Notes: generated from the letters alone by a model not told the origin. 64,000 bases of DNA from an uncultured Bacteroidia bacterium (GCA_902781705.1 CACZKE010000011.1:1-64000), one strand, 5' to 3'. Numbered from the stretch's first letter, positions 25,482-35,256 are shown. Translations and numbers: made by a program.

Positions 25482-25489
25482 TATCTTTG
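25482..25489 (+). promoter_or_regulatory. -7 box for the DUF1015 gene
   Basis: TATCTTTG, a perfect match to TAnnTTTG, lies 29 bp upstream of the ATG at 25519. The gene therefore has its own promoter, although it belongs to the serC-serA group. Confidence 0.6.
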
Positions 25490-25518
25490 GGAACGATTAA
25501 CCACATAACTGAACCCTC

Positions 25519-26781
25519 ATGGTACGAGTAAAACCCTTTGCGGCCATCCGTCCGCCGAAAAACCTGGTCACCGAAGTGGCCGCCCCGCCGTATGACGTCC
25601 TGAATTCCGAAGAGGCCCTCGCCATGGCCGGCGAGAAGTCCCTCCTGCATATCACCAAGCCCGAGATCGACTTCGCCCCCATCGCCGGCGAGCACGAGCA
25701 GCGCACCTATGACAAGGCCGTGGAGAACTTCAAGGCCTGGCGCGAAAAGGGCTGGCTGGTCCAGGACCCGAAGCCCATGTACTACGTCTATGCGCAGACC
25801 ATGGGCAAGCGCACCCAGTACGGCATCGTCCTCTGTGCCCATACCGACGACTACGCCGAGGGCATCATCAAGAAGCACGAACTCACCCGCAAGGACAAGG
25901 AGGACGACCGCATGATCCATGTCCGCATCCAGAACGCGAACATCGAGCCCGTCTTCTTCGCCTTCAAGGACAATGCGGAACTCGCCGGAATCGTCGCGAA
26001 AGCGGCCGCCGGCAAGCCCGAATACAAGTTCACCGACGAGAACAAGTTCGTCCACACCTTCTGGGTGATCGACGATGACGCCACCATCGCCCGCATCACG
26101 GAACTCTTCACCACCCAGGTCGATGCCTTCTACGTCGCCGACGGCCACCATCGCACTGCCGCGGCCGCCCGCGTGGGCGCCGAGAAGCGGGCCCAGAACC
26201 CGAACCACACCGGCAACGAGGAGTACAACTACTTCATGGCCGTGTGCTTCCCGGAGAGCGAACTCGCCATCATCGACTACAACCGCGTCGTGAAGGACCT
26301 GAACGGATACACCCCGGAAGACTTCCTGAAGGCCCTGGAAGAGGATTTCGAGGTGAACGTCGCCACGAAGCCCCGCTGCGGCCGCCCGGCGAAACCCTTC
26401 GCCCCGACCGCCCTCCACAACTTCTCCATGTACCTTGGCGACAAGTGGTACAGCCTCACCGCCAAGCCCGGCCGCTATGACGACAACGATCCGATCGGCG
26501 TCCTGGACGTGACCATCCTGTCCAACCTCGTTCTGGACAAACTGCTGGGAATCAAGGATCTGCGGACCGACAAGCGCATCGACTTCGTGGGCGGTATCCG
26601 CGGCCTCGGCGAGCTCGCCCGCCGCGTGGATTCCGGCGAGATGAAGGTCGCCTTCGCCCTATATCCCGTGTCCATGCAGCAGCTCATCAATATCGCCGAC
26701 ACGGGCAACATCATGCCCCCGAAGACCACCTGGTTCGAGCCCAAACTCCGCAGCGGCCTGGCGATCCACGAGTTGGTTTAG
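25519..26781 (+). CDS. DUF1015-family protein with an ADGHHR motif
   Basis: The protein is 420 aa, the usual length for DUF1015 (PF06245). The family start RVKPFAAIRPPKNLVTEVAAPPYDVL is intact, and VADGHHRTAAAAR in the middle resembles the DGHHR motif of ParB/Srx-fold enzymes such as the ADP-dependent serine kinase SerK. No reaction is established for this family that I know of. Constant linkage to serC and serA in Bacteroidetes points to serine or phosphoserine metabolism; that and the ParB link are inference. Confidence 0.88.
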   Translation: MVRVKPFAAIRPPKNLVTEVAAPPYDVLNSEEALAMAGEKSLLHITKPEIDFAPIAGEHEQRTYDKAVENFKAWREKGWLVQDPKPMYYVYAQTMGKRTQYGIVLCAHTDDYAEGIIKKHELTRKDKEDDRMIHVRIQNANIEPVFFAFKDNAELAGIVAKAAAGKPEYKFTDENKFVHTFWVIDDDATIARITELFTTQVDAFYVADGHHRTAAAARVGAEKRAQNPNHTGNEEYNYFMAVCFPESELAIIDYNRVVKDLNGYTPEDFLKALEEDFEVNVATKPRCGRPAKPFAPTALHNFSMYLGDKWYSLTAKPGRYDDNDPIGVLDVTILSNLVLDKLLGIKDLRTDKRIDFVGGIRGLGELARRVDSGEMKVAFALYPVSMQQLINIADTGNIMPPKTTWFEPKLRSGLAIHELV

Positions 26782-26816
26782 TTGTCCGGGTGCCATCCCG
26801 CATCGCTTCCTTCGGG

Positions 26817-26973
26817 CGGCCTGCGGGAAGTGCTCTTGTAACAAACAAGAAATCAATCATATAGAAAATTGCAGACCGCAGGCCTACCGGAAATACTGGA
26901 GGCCTGCGGTTGCTCTTTTCGTATTGCGTTGAATATCGGGTAATTACGGGGAAGTCTCCCGCAACCCCCTCGC
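26817..26973. repeat. REP-like element copy C
   Basis: This copy lies between the convergent DUF1015 and recQ genes. Half-sites are GGCCTGCGGG (26818), ACCGCAGGCCT (26875-26885), AGGCCTGCGGT (26900-26910) and a degenerate CTCCCGCA...CCTCGC (26956-26973). The spacing again is 57, 26 and 56 bp when aligned to copies A and B. The central 11-bp hairpin followed by TGCTCTTTTCG may act as a bidirectional terminator. Confidence 0.8.
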
Positions 26974-26984
26974 AACCGACAGGA

Positions 26985-29180
26985 TTAATTCGCCACCTCG
27001 CAGAGGAACTTGATGCGCACGAGGCGGATTTCCAGGTCCTCGTAGTCGTCGCGGAGGGCGGCGAGGGCGTCCTGGAGAGAGTCGGAGGCGGCTTCCTCCT
27101 TGAACCAGTCGTAGATTTCGTCCACGACGTCTTCGTCCAGTTTTTCCCGGATGTAATAGTCGATGTCCAGCCGGGTGCCGGTGGAAACGATGGCCTCGAT
27201 CTCCGTCAGGAGGTCGTCCATGTCCAGCCCCTTCGCAGCGGCGATGTCCTCGAGGGCCATCTTGCGGTCGATGCTCTGGATGATATACACCTTGTTCCCG
27301 GAACGGGAGGCCACGGATTTCACCACGAAGTCGTCCGGGCGGAGGATATCGTTCTCCTCCACATAGCGGGCGATCAGCTCCAGGAACGGCTTTCCGTATT
27401 TGCGGGCCTTTCCTTCGCCCACGCCCTGGCAGCCGCGGAGTTCCTCGAAGGTGAGCGGATACAGGATGGACATGTCCTCCAGGGACGGGTCCGTGAAGAT
27501 GATCCAGGGCTGGAGGCCGCGGCGTCGGGCTTCGTCCTTGCGCAGGTCCTTGAGCATGGACAGGAGCGTCTGGTCACCGCCTCCGCCACCCCGCACGGCG
27601 GCCGGGTCGTCATCCTCGTCATCTCCCTCGCCGGTGAAGGTGCGGTCCTCCACCAGCATCAGTTCGTGCGGATGCAGGAAGAACTCCAGGCCCTCGTCCG
27701 TGGCGCGGATGAGTCCGTAGTTGTCGATGTCCTTGTCCAGGAAATGCAGGATGAGCCCCTGGTGGATGACGGCGGACCAGAAGCGGACGTCGTGGTCCTT
27801 CCCGGCGCCGAAGAATTCCAGCCGGTCGTGGTGGTAGGACTTGATGAGCGCGTTCGGCACCCCCGCAAGGATGCTGGCGAGGTGCTCGAGCTTGAAGTGT
27901 TCCCGGAGCGTGTCGATGAGTTCGATCGCGAGGCACATTTCCTCCTGGCCGTTGAACCGGGCCTTGGGATGGAGGCAGTTGTCGCAACTGCCGCAGTTGT
28001 CCTGCGGGTAGTCTTCGCCGAAGTAATTGAGCAGCAGTTTCCTGCGGCACTGGCTGGATTCCGCGTAGGCGACCGTCTCCCCGAGAAGCTGCTTGCCGAT
28101 CTCCTGTTCGGAGACGGGCTTCCCCTGCATGAACTTCTCCAGTTTCTGGATGTCCTTGTAACTGTAATAGGTGATGCACTGGCCTTCCTGCCCGTCGCGG
28201 CCCGCCCGGCCGGTTTCCTGGTAGTAGCCCTCGATGCTCTTGGGAATGTCGTAGTGGATGACGAACCGCACGTCCGGCTTGTCGATGCCCATGCCGAAGG
28301 CGATCGTGGCCACGATCACCCGCACGTCCTCCATCAGGAAGCGGTCCTGGTTCTCCGCCCGCGTCTTCGCGTCCAGGCCGGCGTGGTAGGGGAGCGCCTC
28401 GATGCCGTTGATGGTCAGAAGTTGAGCCAGTTCCTCCACTTTCTTCCGGCTCAGGCAGTAGATGATGCCCGACTTCCCGGGGTTCTGGCGGATGAAACGG
28501 ATGATGTCCTTCTCCGGCTCCACCTTGTCCCGGATCTCGTAATACAGGTTCGGGCGGTTGAAAGAGGACTTGAACACCGTGGCGTCCGTGATGCGGAGGT
28601 TCTTGAGGATGTCGCTCTGGACCTTGGGCGTCGCCGTGGCGGTGAGGGCGATGACCGGGGCCGGCTGGATCTCCTCGATGATGGAACGGATCTTCCGGTA
28701 TTCCGGCCGGAAGTCATGGCCCCATTCGGAGATGCAGTGCGCCTCGTCCACGGCGTAGAAGGAGATGTGGATCTTCTTCAGCAGGTCGATGTTCTCCTCC
28801 TTCGTCAGGGACTCCGGTGCGACGTACAGGAGTTTCGTGACTCCGCTCAGCAGGTCCTCCTGCACCTCGGCGAGTTGGGTGCGGCTCAGGGAGGAATTGA
28901 GGAAATGGGCGATCCCGTCGTCCTTTTCCACGAAGCCCCGGATGGCGTCCACCTGGTTCTTCATCAGGGCGATGAGCGGGGAGATGACGATGGCCGTTCC
29001 TTCCATCACGAGGGCGGGAAGTTGGTAGCACAGGGATTTGCCGCCGCCCGTGGGCATCAGGACAAACGCATTCCCTCCCTCGACAAGGTGACGGATGATC
29101 CGTTCCTGGTCGCCCTTGAAGGAGTCGAAGCCGAAAAACTGTTTCAACTTGGACTGGAGGATGGAGGGATCGAAGGACAT
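26985..29180 (-). CDS. recQ: ATP-dependent DNA helicase RecQ
   Basis: The product is about 731 aa from the ATG at 29180 (MSFDPSILQSKLKQFFGF). It unwinds DNA 3'-5' in recombination and replication-fork repair. Walker A is MPTGGGKSLCYQ and Walker B DEAHCISEWGHDFRPEY; other helicase motifs are ALTATAT, VIVATIAFGMGIDKPDVRFV and YYQETGRAGRDG. The RecQ zinc-binding region includes CGSCDNC, followed by the winged helix and one HRDC domain (about 550-630). Typical Bacteroidetes RecQ length. Confidence 0.96.
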   Translation of the reverse strand: MSFDPSILQSKLKQFFGFDSFKGDQERIIRHLVEGGNAFVLMPTGGGKSLCYQLPALVMEGTAIVISPLIALMKNQVDAIRGFVEKDDGIAHFLNSSLSRTQLAEVQEDLLSGVTKLLYVAPESLTKEENIDLLKKIHISFYAVDEAHCISEWGHDFRPEYRKIRSIIEEIQPAPVIALTATATPKVQSDILKNLRITDATVFKSSFNRPNLYYEIRDKVEPEKDIIRFIRQNPGKSGIIYCLSRKKVEELAQLLTINGIEALPYHAGLDAKTRAENQDRFLMEDVRVIVATIAFGMGIDKPDVRFVIHYDIPKSIEGYYQETGRAGRDGQEGQCITYYSYKDIQKLEKFMQGKPVSEQEIGKQLLGETVAYAESSQCRRKLLLNYFGEDYPQDNCGSCDNCLHPKARFNGQEEMCLAIELIDTLREHFKLEHLASILAGVPNALIKSYHHDRLEFFGAGKDHDVRFWSAVIHQGLILHFLDKDIDNYGLIRATDEGLEFFLHPHELMLVEDRTFTGEGDDEDDDPAAVRGGGGGDQTLLSMLKDLRKDEARRRGLQPWIIFTDPSLEDMSILYPLTFEELRGCQGVGEGKARKYGKPFLELIARYVEENDILRPDDFVVKSVASRSGNKVYIIQSIDRKMALEDIAAAKGLDMDDLLTEIEAIVSTGTRLDIDYYIREKLDEDVVDEIYDWFKEEAASDSLQDALAALRDDYEDLEIRLVRIKFLCEVAN

Positions 29181-29332
29181 AGTCGGTTTCTTAGATGGAC
29201 AATATAACAAAATTTTGGAGCAAATCCCAAAATTATTCCTCTTTATCCTTTAAAATATTCGTGAAATGCGCGTCCGGCGCAACAAAATCATACACTTACT
29301 AAAAAAATTGAGTCAATTCCGGAAAAAAGCAC

Positions 29333-29340
29333 TAACTTTG
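29333..29340 (+). promoter_or_regulatory. -7 box for the FKBP operon
   Basis: TAACTTTG matches TAnnTTTG and lies 60 bp before the FKBP ATG. The AT-rich stretch 29280-29330 before it contains a TTG at a slightly long -33 spacing. The leader has a small imperfect hairpin at about 29344-29365. Confidence 0.55.
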
Positions 29341-29400
29341 CAGGATAGCGGCTCAAAGCGAGTCGCTACCGGAAAAGACAACTTTTAAATGGTATAAAAA

Positions 29401-30159
29401 ATGAAGATTTCCCAGATTTTCGCCACTCTGTCGGCCGCCGTGCTGATGGTGGCTTGCGGCACCCCCGCCGCCGAAGGAAGCAAGGAAGTTCGCGACCTTC
29501 TTCCCAACAAGGCCCAGATCGACTCCACCTCCTACCTCGTGGGCGTGAACTTCGGTTCCTGGATCAAGGGCAACGATTTCGGTGACCTCAACTACGACCA
29601 GATGATCAAGGGTATCAAGGACTTCATGAAGGCCCAGGGTACCCCGCAGGACTCCACCTTCGGCAAGCAGTTCAAGATCGACCCCAACGAGATGAATACC
29701 GTCCTGGACGGCTTCATCCAGAAGCGCCGCGCCTACACCGGTGCCCTGAACAAGGAGAAGGGTGCCGACTATATCGCCAACTTCCTCAAGGGAGAGGGCA
29801 CCGCCCAGACCGAGAGCGGCCTCGCTTACAAGATCATCGAGCCCGGTAACGAGAACAAGCCCGTCGCCGACCAGGACACCGTGTGGGTGAACTACAAGGG
29901 CACCCTCATCGACGGTACCGTGTTCGACCAGAACGACAACATCAACTTCCAGCTCAACCGCGTGATCAAGGGCTGGGGCGAAGGCCTCAAGCTCGTCGGT
30001 GAAGGCGGCAAGATCCAGCTCGTCATCCCCGGTGACCTCGCTTACGGCGAGTACGGCACCCGCGGCATCGCTCCGAACAGCACCCTCGTCTTCGACGTGG
30101 ATCTGAACAAGGTCGGTCACTATGTGGCCCCGGCCGAAGAACCCGCCAAGAAGAAGTAA
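29401..30159 (+). CDS. FKBP-type peptidyl-prolyl cis-trans isomerase, lipoprotein
   Basis: The protein is 252 aa with a lipobox LMVACG (Cys19), hence probably periplasmic on a lipid anchor. A helical FKBP_N dimerisation region (about 30-140) is followed by the catalytic FKBP domain: VWVNYKGTLIDGTVFDQ, VIKGWGEGLKLVGEGGKIQLVIP, LAYGEYGTRGIAPNSTLVFDV. It should assist folding of exported proteins (Mip/FkpA type). The DUF3127 gene follows after 2 bp. Confidence 0.94.
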   Translation: MKISQIFATLSAAVLMVACGTPAAEGSKEVRDLLPNKAQIDSTSYLVGVNFGSWIKGNDFGDLNYDQMIKGIKDFMKAQGTPQDSTFGKQFKIDPNEMNTVLDGFIQKRRAYTGALNKEKGADYIANFLKGEGTAQTESGLAYKIIEPGNENKPVADQDTVWVNYKGTLIDGTVFDQNDNINFQLNRVIKGWGEGLKLVGEGGKIQLVIPGDLAYGEYGTRGIAPNSTLVFDVDLNKVGHYVAPAEEPAKKK

Positions 30160-30161
30160 GC

Positions 30162-30596
30162 ATGGCACTCGAAATCGAAGGAACCCTCTTCCAGAAGCTT
30201 CCCGTCCAGTCCGGGAACTCCGCGCGCGGCCCCTGGTCCAAGCAGGAGTTCGTCCTGGAATATCCGGACGGCAACTACACCGCCAAGGCCTGTTTCATGG
30301 CCTGGGGCGTGGAAAAGGTCCAGGACCTGGCCAAGTACCAGGTCGGTGACAAGGTGAAGGTCTCCTTCAACCTCAAGAGCCGCGAGTACAACGGCCGCTG
30401 GTACAACGACCTCCGGATCTGGAAGATCGCTCCCGCCGGCGCCGCTCAGCCCGAAGCCCCCGCCGCCCCGGCCCGTCCGGCGCAGCAGGTGGCCCCGGCT
30501 TACCAGCAGCCCGCCCCGCAGGCCTGGCCCTCCGCTCCGGCTCCCACCCTCGAGGACATGCCCGCCGAGGACGGCGGGGAAGACCTCCCCTTCTAA
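30162..30596 (+). CDS. DUF3127 OB-fold protein with SSB-like C-terminal tail
   Basis: The protein is 144 aa. Residues 1-90 form a DUF3127 domain, a predicted small OB-fold (EIEGTLFQKLPVQSGNSARGPWSKQEFVLEYPDGNY..., YNGRWYNDLRIWKI) common in Bacteroidetes. A Pro/Ala/Gln-rich linker follows, then the acidic tip EDMPAEDGGEDLPF. That layout copies bacterial single-stranded DNA-binding protein, whose DDIPF tip recruits repair and replication partners. No function is proven. It is 2 bp after the FKBP gene and shortly before dnaG. Confidence 0.85.
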   Translation: MALEIEGTLFQKLPVQSGNSARGPWSKQEFVLEYPDGNYTAKACFMAWGVEKVQDLAKYQVGDKVKVSFNLKSREYNGRWYNDLRIWKIAPAGAAQPEAPAAPARPAQQVAPAYQQPAPQAWPSAPAPTLEDMPAEDGGEDLPF

Positions 30597-30672
30597 GCCG
30601 TTCCCGACCGCATCGAAATGAAGCCCGACGCTCCCTCCGAGCGCCGGGCTTTCGCATGTGGGGAAGATTTCT

Positions 30673-30680
30673 TATATTTG
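30673..30680 (+). promoter_or_regulatory. -7 box ahead of the small membrane protein and dnaG-metG
   Basis: TATATTTG matches TAnnTTTG, 25 bp upstream of the ATG at 30706. It probably drives the membrane protein-dnaG-metG run. Confidence 0.55.
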
Positions 30681-30705
30681 CAGACTATACGAAATTCAGG
30701 CTGCA

Positions 30706-31011
30706 ATGACGCAATCAAACCATACGCTCATCACTTTGGCGAAGGACGCGCTGTTCGTCCTGCTGGGCTGTTTCCTCATCGTGCGGACACCGTTCCTCGG
30801 GAAGATTCTCGGGGCGCTGGCTGTCATCTGGTACGGCCGGGACCTGTGGTACCGGGGAAAGGCCTGGCTGGGGACGAAGGAGCCCAAGCGGGATACCGTG
30901 GAACGGCCGAATGAGGCCGCCCGCGACGCGGATGCCCCCATCATCGACGACGGCAAGATCCAGGTGACGGACCTCTCCGGCGCCAAGGAAGTGGAGTTCG
31001 AGAAGGAATAG
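30706..31011 (+). CDS. Small membrane protein of unknown function
   Basis: The product is 101 aa from the ATG at 30706, chosen because the -7 box at 30673-30680 lies inside the longer open frame. A hydrophobic hairpin (LITLAKDALFVLLGCFLIV... and ILGALAVIWYGRDLWYRG) makes two probable membrane segments; the rest is charged and ends in EVEFEKE. I do not recognise the family. It lies 4 bp before dnaG. Confidence 0.65.
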   Translation: MTQSNHTLITLAKDALFVLLGCFLIVRTPFLGKILGALAVIWYGRDLWYRGKAWLGTKEPKRDTVERPNEAARDADAPIIDDGKIQVTDLSGAKEVEFEKE

Positions 31012-31015
31012 GCCC

Positions 31016-32995
31016 ATGATCCCGCAGGAGACGGTACAGCTCATCCTGGACACCGCCCGTGTCGAGGACGTCGTAGGCGATTTCGTGACGCTGAAGCGCC
31101 GCGGAAGCAGCCTGTGGGCGTGCTGTCCCTTCCACAATGAAAAGACGCCCTCCTTCCACGTGGAGCCCTCCCGGGGCATCTACAAGTGCTTCGGTTGCGG
31201 AAAGTCCGGCACCGCCGTGGGCTTCGTGATGGAGTATGAGAAACTCTCCTACACGGAAGCGCTCAAGTATCTGGCCCGCAAATACCACATCGAAGTCAAG
31301 GAAAAGGAGGAGACGGCCGAGGACATCGCCGCCCGCCAGCGGAACGAGAGCCTGATGGCCGTTTCGGAGTTCGCCTTCAACTTCTACAAGGACCAGCTGA
31401 AGACCGACGAAGGCCGTTCGGTCGCGGTCCAGTATTTCCATTCCCGCGGGCTCGAGGACGAGACCATCGACAAGTACGGGCTGGGATGGGCCCCGAAGAC
31501 CAAAAACGCCTTTACCGAGGCGGCGAAAGCGGCGGGCTACAAGGACGAGTACCTGACGGAGACCGGTCTTTGCGCCCAGTGGGACACGGACGGCTCCCTG
31601 CACGACCGCTTCTATGACCGGGTGATGTTCCCGATCCATTCGGTCAGCGGCCGCGTCATCGCCTTCGGCGGACGCACCCTCTTTACCGACAAGACCGTCG
31701 CCAAGTACGTGAACTCCAAGGAGTCGGAGATCTATGTCAAGTCCCGCTCCCTGTACGGCATCTACTTCGCCAAGGGCGCCATCTCCCGGGCCGACAAGTG
31801 CTACCTCGTGGAAGGCTACCTGGACGTCCTGTCCATGCACCAGCTGGGCATCGTCAATACCGTGGCCTCCAGCGGCACCTCCCTGACCGTGGAGCAGATC
31901 CGCCTCATCAAGCGCTTCACCGAGAACATCACCATCATGTACGACGGCGACTCGGCAGGGATTCACGCCGCGCTCCGCGGCATCGACATGGTCCTTCGCG
32001 AGGGAATGAACGTGAAAGTGGTCCTCATCCCGGACGGGGACGACCCGGACTCCTATGCCCGGAAACACTCCCTGGAGGAGGTGGAGGCCTTCATCGCCGC
32101 GAACGAGCAGGACTTCATTGCCTTCAAGGCGGACCTCCTGCTGGGGGAGGCCGGCAACGACCCGCTCAAGCGCGCCAACCTGATCAACGATATCGCCGAT
32201 TCCGTTGCTGGCATCCCCGATGCCGTCAAGCGTTCGGTCTATGTCGATACGGTCGCGGAGAAGTTCCACATCGAGTCGGACATCCTCTTCGACCGGATCC
32301 GCCGCACCCGCGAGAAGACGGTGGACGAGGAGCGGGCGAGTGCGCGGCGCGAGGCCGCCCGCCGGGAATACGGCCCCCAGCCCGCCACGGAGCAGGCCGC
32401 CACCTATACGCCGCCGGTGAACGAACTCCGCGCCTTGGAAAGCCAGAATTCCATCCTGGCCCCTTCGGAACGGGAACTGCTGGGTTTCATCCTCACGGAC
32501 GGGCGCACGCCGCTCGTGTTCGAGTCGGATTCCGAGTTCTTCGACCCCGACGGGGCCCAGACCGTGGCCGAGTTCATCGACGCCGCCTTTGCCGCCGACG
32601 ACATCGCTTTCGCCAACGACGCCTACCGTCTCACCTACGACGCCTATTTCACCCTCTACGACGAGGGGAAATCCCAGGACGAGATCATCCGGACCCTCCT
32701 GAACGGGGAGGACGACCAGGTCCGTTTCGTGACGAGCCAACTCTCGGACGACAAGTACGAGTTGTCCGTGAAGAAGTTCCAGGCGGCCCTCACCACCCGC
32801 GAGTCCTGGCTCACGAACTACGTCCCCAAGGCGATCCTTGCCTATCACGACAAGCGCCTCGCATCGGAACAGCAGTCGCTCCTGCGGGAGCTCGCCACGG
32901 CCGGCCCCGACCGCCAGCGGGAGATCCTCACCACCCTGGAGCGCATCAATACCCTGAAGAAAAAGATCAACATCAAATTAGGAAGACTCAAATGA
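31016..32995 (+). CDS. dnaG: DNA primase
   Basis: The protein is 659 aa and makes RNA primers at the replication fork. The N-terminal CHC2 zinc finger has [17 protein letters not shown] and [10 protein letters not shown] (Cys37, His40, Cys58, Cys61). The TOPRIM catalytic core carries [13 protein letters not shown] and the acidic MYDGDSAG and [10 protein letters not shown] motifs. The C-terminal helical region (about 460-659) should bind DnaB. Its stop overlaps the metG start (ATGA), suggesting translational coupling. Confidence 0.97.
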   Translation: MIPQETVQLILDTARVEDVVGDFVTLKRRGSSLWACCPFHNEKTPSFHVEPSRGIYKCFGCGKSGTAVGFVMEYEKLSYTEALKYLARKYHIEVKEKEETAEDIAARQRNESLMAVSEFAFNFYKDQLKTDEGRSVAVQYFHSRGLEDETIDKYGLGWAPKTKNAFTEAAKAAGYKDEYLTETGLCAQWDTDGSLHDRFYDRVMFPIHSVSGRVIAFGGRTLFTDKTVAKYVNSKESEIYVKSRSLYGIYFAKGAISRADKCYLVEGYLDVLSMHQLGIVNTVASSGTSLTVEQIRLIKRFTENITIMYDGDSAGIHAALRGIDMVLREGMNVKVVLIPDGDDPDSYARKHSLEEVEAFIAANEQDFIAFKADLLLGEAGNDPLKRANLINDIADSVAGIPDAVKRSVYVDTVAEKFHIESDILFDRIRRTREKTVDEERASARREAARREYGPQPATEQAATYTPPVNELRALESQNSILAPSERELLGFILTDGRTPLVFESDSEFFDPDGAQTVAEFIDAAFAADDIAFANDAYRLTYDAYFTLYDEGKSQDEIIRTLLNGEDDQVRFVTSQLSDDKYELSVKKFQAALTTRESWLTNYVPKAILAYHDKRLASEQQSLLRELATAGPDRQREILTTLERINTLKKKINIKLGRLK

Positions 32996-35256
32996 CCCAC
33001 AAGAGAACCCTCGTGACCTGCGCGCTTCCGTACGCCAACGGTCCCGTCCATATCGGCCACCTGGCCGGTGCCTACATCCCCGGTGACATCTACGTCCGCT
33101 ACCTCCGGATGCGGGGCGAGGACGTCGTCTTCGTCTGCGGCTCCGACGAGCACGGCGTGCCCATCACCATCAAGGCCCGCGCCCAGGGCGTCACCCCGCA
33201 GGACATCGTGGACAAGTACCACAGCGTGATGAAGGACGCCTTCACGGGCCTCGGCATCAACTTTGACATCTACTCCCGGACGACGTCGAAGGTCCATGAC
33301 GAGAATGCGTCGGAGTTCTTCCGCAAACTCTACGACGACGACAAGTTCATCACCAAGGAGACCGAGCAGTATTACGACGAGGAGGCGAAGACCTTCCTCG
33401 CGGACCGTTACATCGTGGGCACCTGCCCCAAGTGCGGCAATCCCGGCGCCTACGGGGACCAGTGCGAGAAGTGCGGATCCACGCTGAGCCCGGAAGAGCT
33501 CATCGACCCCAAGTCCGCCCTGTCCGGCTCCACGCCCAAGAAGGTGAAGACCAAGCACTGGTACCTTCCGCTGGACCAGTACGAGCCCTGGCTCCGCGAC
33601 TGGATCCTGGAGCAGCACAAGGAGTGGAAGACCAACGTCTATGGCCAGTGCAAGAGCTGGCTGGACGGCGGCCTGCAGCCCCGCGCCGTCTCCCGCGACC
33701 TGGACTGGGGCGTCCCCGTCCCTGTCGACGGTGCCGAGGGCAAGGTCCTCTACGTCTGGTTCGACGCCCCCATCGGCTACATCTCCAACACCAAGGAACT
33801 CCTCCCTCAGAGTTGGGAGAAGTGGTGGAAGGACCCGGAAACCCGGCTGGTGCATTTCATCGGCAAGGACAACATCGTCTTCCACTGCATCGTGTTCCCG
33901 TCCATGCTCAAGGCCTACGGCGACTACATCCTCCCGGAGAACGTTCCGGCCAACGAGTTCCTGAACCTCGAGGGCGACAAGATCTCCACCTCCCGCAACT
34001 GGGCCGTCTGGGTCCACGAGTACGAGGAGCAGTTCCCGGGCCAGGAGGACGTCCTGCGCTACGTCCTGACGGCGAACGCCCCGGAGACCAAGGACAACGA
34101 CTTCACCTGGAAGGACTTCCAGCAGCGCAACAACTCCGAGCTCGTGGCCGTGTTCGGCAACTTCGTGAACCGCGCCGTCGTCCTCACGCACAAGTACTTC
34201 GGCGGTCTCGTCCCGGAGAACCGGAAACCCGAAGCCATTGACGCCGAGACCCTTGCCTCCATCGTCCCCTGCAAGGAGGCCCTGGAGAAATACGTGGAGA
34301 CCTTCCACTTCCGCGAGGCCCTGAAGGAGGCGATGAACATCGCCCGCATCGGCAACAAGTACATCTCCGACATGGAGCCCTGGAAGGTGGCGAAGACCGA
34401 CATGGACCGCACCGCCTCCATCCTCTACACCTGCCTCCAGATCTGCGCCGACCTCGCCATCGCCTTCGAGCCCTTCACCCCCTTCAGCGCCGAGAAACTC
34501 CGCACGATCCTCCGCGTGGGCCTCGACGCCGGCACCGACCACCGCGCCGGCGAAGGCACCCCGACGGAGAACTTCTACAAGCCGGGCGAGGGCAAGGCCC
34601 TGCATACGCGAGATTTCTCCGCGCGGCCTGACGGCCTTGGTCGAAATGACAATGGTCTTGTCATTTCGAGCGAAGCCTCCTCTGTCATTTCGAGCGGAGC
34701 CGAAGGCGGAGTCGAGAAATCTATCGTCCTCCGCTGGGACATGCTCGGCACCCCCGAACTCCTGCCCGCCGGGCACGCCCTGGGCGAGTCCGTCCTCCTG
34801 TTCCAGAAGATCGAGGACGCCGTCGTGGATGCCCAGATCGCCCGCCTCCAGGCCATCAAGGCCGAGCGCGAAGCCGCCGAGGCCGCCAAGGCCGCTGCGG
34901 AAGCCGCGAAGAAGGTAGAGCCGCAGAAGGAGGAAGTGTCCTTCGACGATTTCGGCCGCATGGACATCCGCACCGCCACCGTCCTGGAGGCCGAGCGCGT
35001 CCCCAAGACGGACAAACTCCTGAAACTCACCATCGACACGGGCATCGACACCCGGACCATCGTCTCCGGCATCGCGGAGTACTACAGCCCCGAGGACATG
35101 CTGGGCAAGCAGATCTGCATCCTGGCGAACCTCGCCCCGCGCAAGATCCGCGGCATCGAGTCCAAGGGCATGATCCTCATGGCCAAGCAGGGCGACGGCA
35201 AGATGCGCTTCATCACCCCGCAGGAAGCCGTCACCAACGGCGCCGTCATCGGCTGA
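32992..35256 (+). CDS. metG: Methionyl-tRNA synthetase carrying an in-frame repeat insertion
   Basis: The product is 754 aa from the ATG that overlaps the dnaG stop. The class I HIGH motif is [15 protein letters not shown], the zinc knuckles are [17 protein letters not shown], and [15 protein letters not shown] is the KMSKS-equivalent. An anticodon-binding helical domain and a C-terminal EMAP-II/Trbp111 tRNA-binding domain ([20 protein letters not shown]...) follow. Residues of about 540-577, at the end of the anticodon domain, are encoded by palindromic repeats at 34610-34722 and break the normal join before [16 protein letters not shown]. The insertion keeps the frame open, so the enzyme is probably functional. 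Confidence 0.96.
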   Translation: MTHKRTLVTCALPYANGPVHIGHLAGAYIPGDIYVRYLRMRGEDVVFVCGSDEHGVPITIKARAQGVTPQDIVDKYHSVMKDAFTGLGINFDIYSRTTSKVHDENASEFFRKLYDDDKFITKETEQYYDEEAKTFLADRYIVGTCPKCGNPGAYGDQCEKCGSTLSPEELIDPKSALSGSTPKKVKTKHWYLPLDQYEPWLRDWILEQHKEWKTNVYGQCKSWLDGGLQPRAVSRDLDWGVPVPVDGAEGKVLYVWFDAPIGYISNTKELLPQSWEKWWKDPETRLVHFIGKDNIVFHCIVFPSMLKAYGDYILPENVPANEFLNLEGDKISTSRNWAVWVHEYEEQFPGQEDVLRYVLTANAPETKDNDFTWKDFQQRNNSELVAVFGNFVNRAVVLTHKYFGGLVPENRKPEAIDAETLASIVPCKEALEKYVETFHFREALKEAMNIARIGNKYISDMEPWKVAKTDMDRTASILYTCLQICADLAIAFEPFTPFSAEKLRTILRVGLDAGTDHRAGEGTPTENFYKPGEGKALHTRDFSARPDGLGRNDNGLVISSEASSVISSGAEGGVEKSIVLRWDMLGTPELLPAGHALGESVLLFQKIEDAVVDAQIARLQAIKAEREAAEAAKAAAEAAKKVEPQKEEVSFDDFGRMDIRTATVLEAERVPKTDKLLKLTIDTGIDTRTIVSGIAEYYSPEDMLGKQICILANLAPRKIRGIESKGMILMAKQGDGKMRFITPQEAVTNGAVIG
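34610..34722. repeat. Coding palindromic repeat cluster inside metG
   Basis: A complete 39-bp unit starting GTCATTTCGAGCGGAG lies at 34684-34722 and is read as [14 protein letters not shown] partial direct copy lies at about 34669-34680 and a diverged inverted copy at 34610-34650 (AGATTTCTC...TCGAAATGACA). Together they form a large palindrome that is translated through. The 39-bp unit recurs in the same frame in dnaX (39677-39715) and lptB (41048-41086). Confidence 0.85.

Noticed and set aside
23638-26973. CRISPR array made of GGCCTGCGG repeats with constant-length spacers
   Set aside because: Half-sites alternate in orientation, are only 10-16 bp, occur four per element and have spacing of 57/26/56, and no cas gene is present.
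30500-30535. A further GCAGGCCT half-site in the DUF3127 gene
   Set aside because: It is a lone match in a GC-rich coding linker, without a partner at the required spacing.
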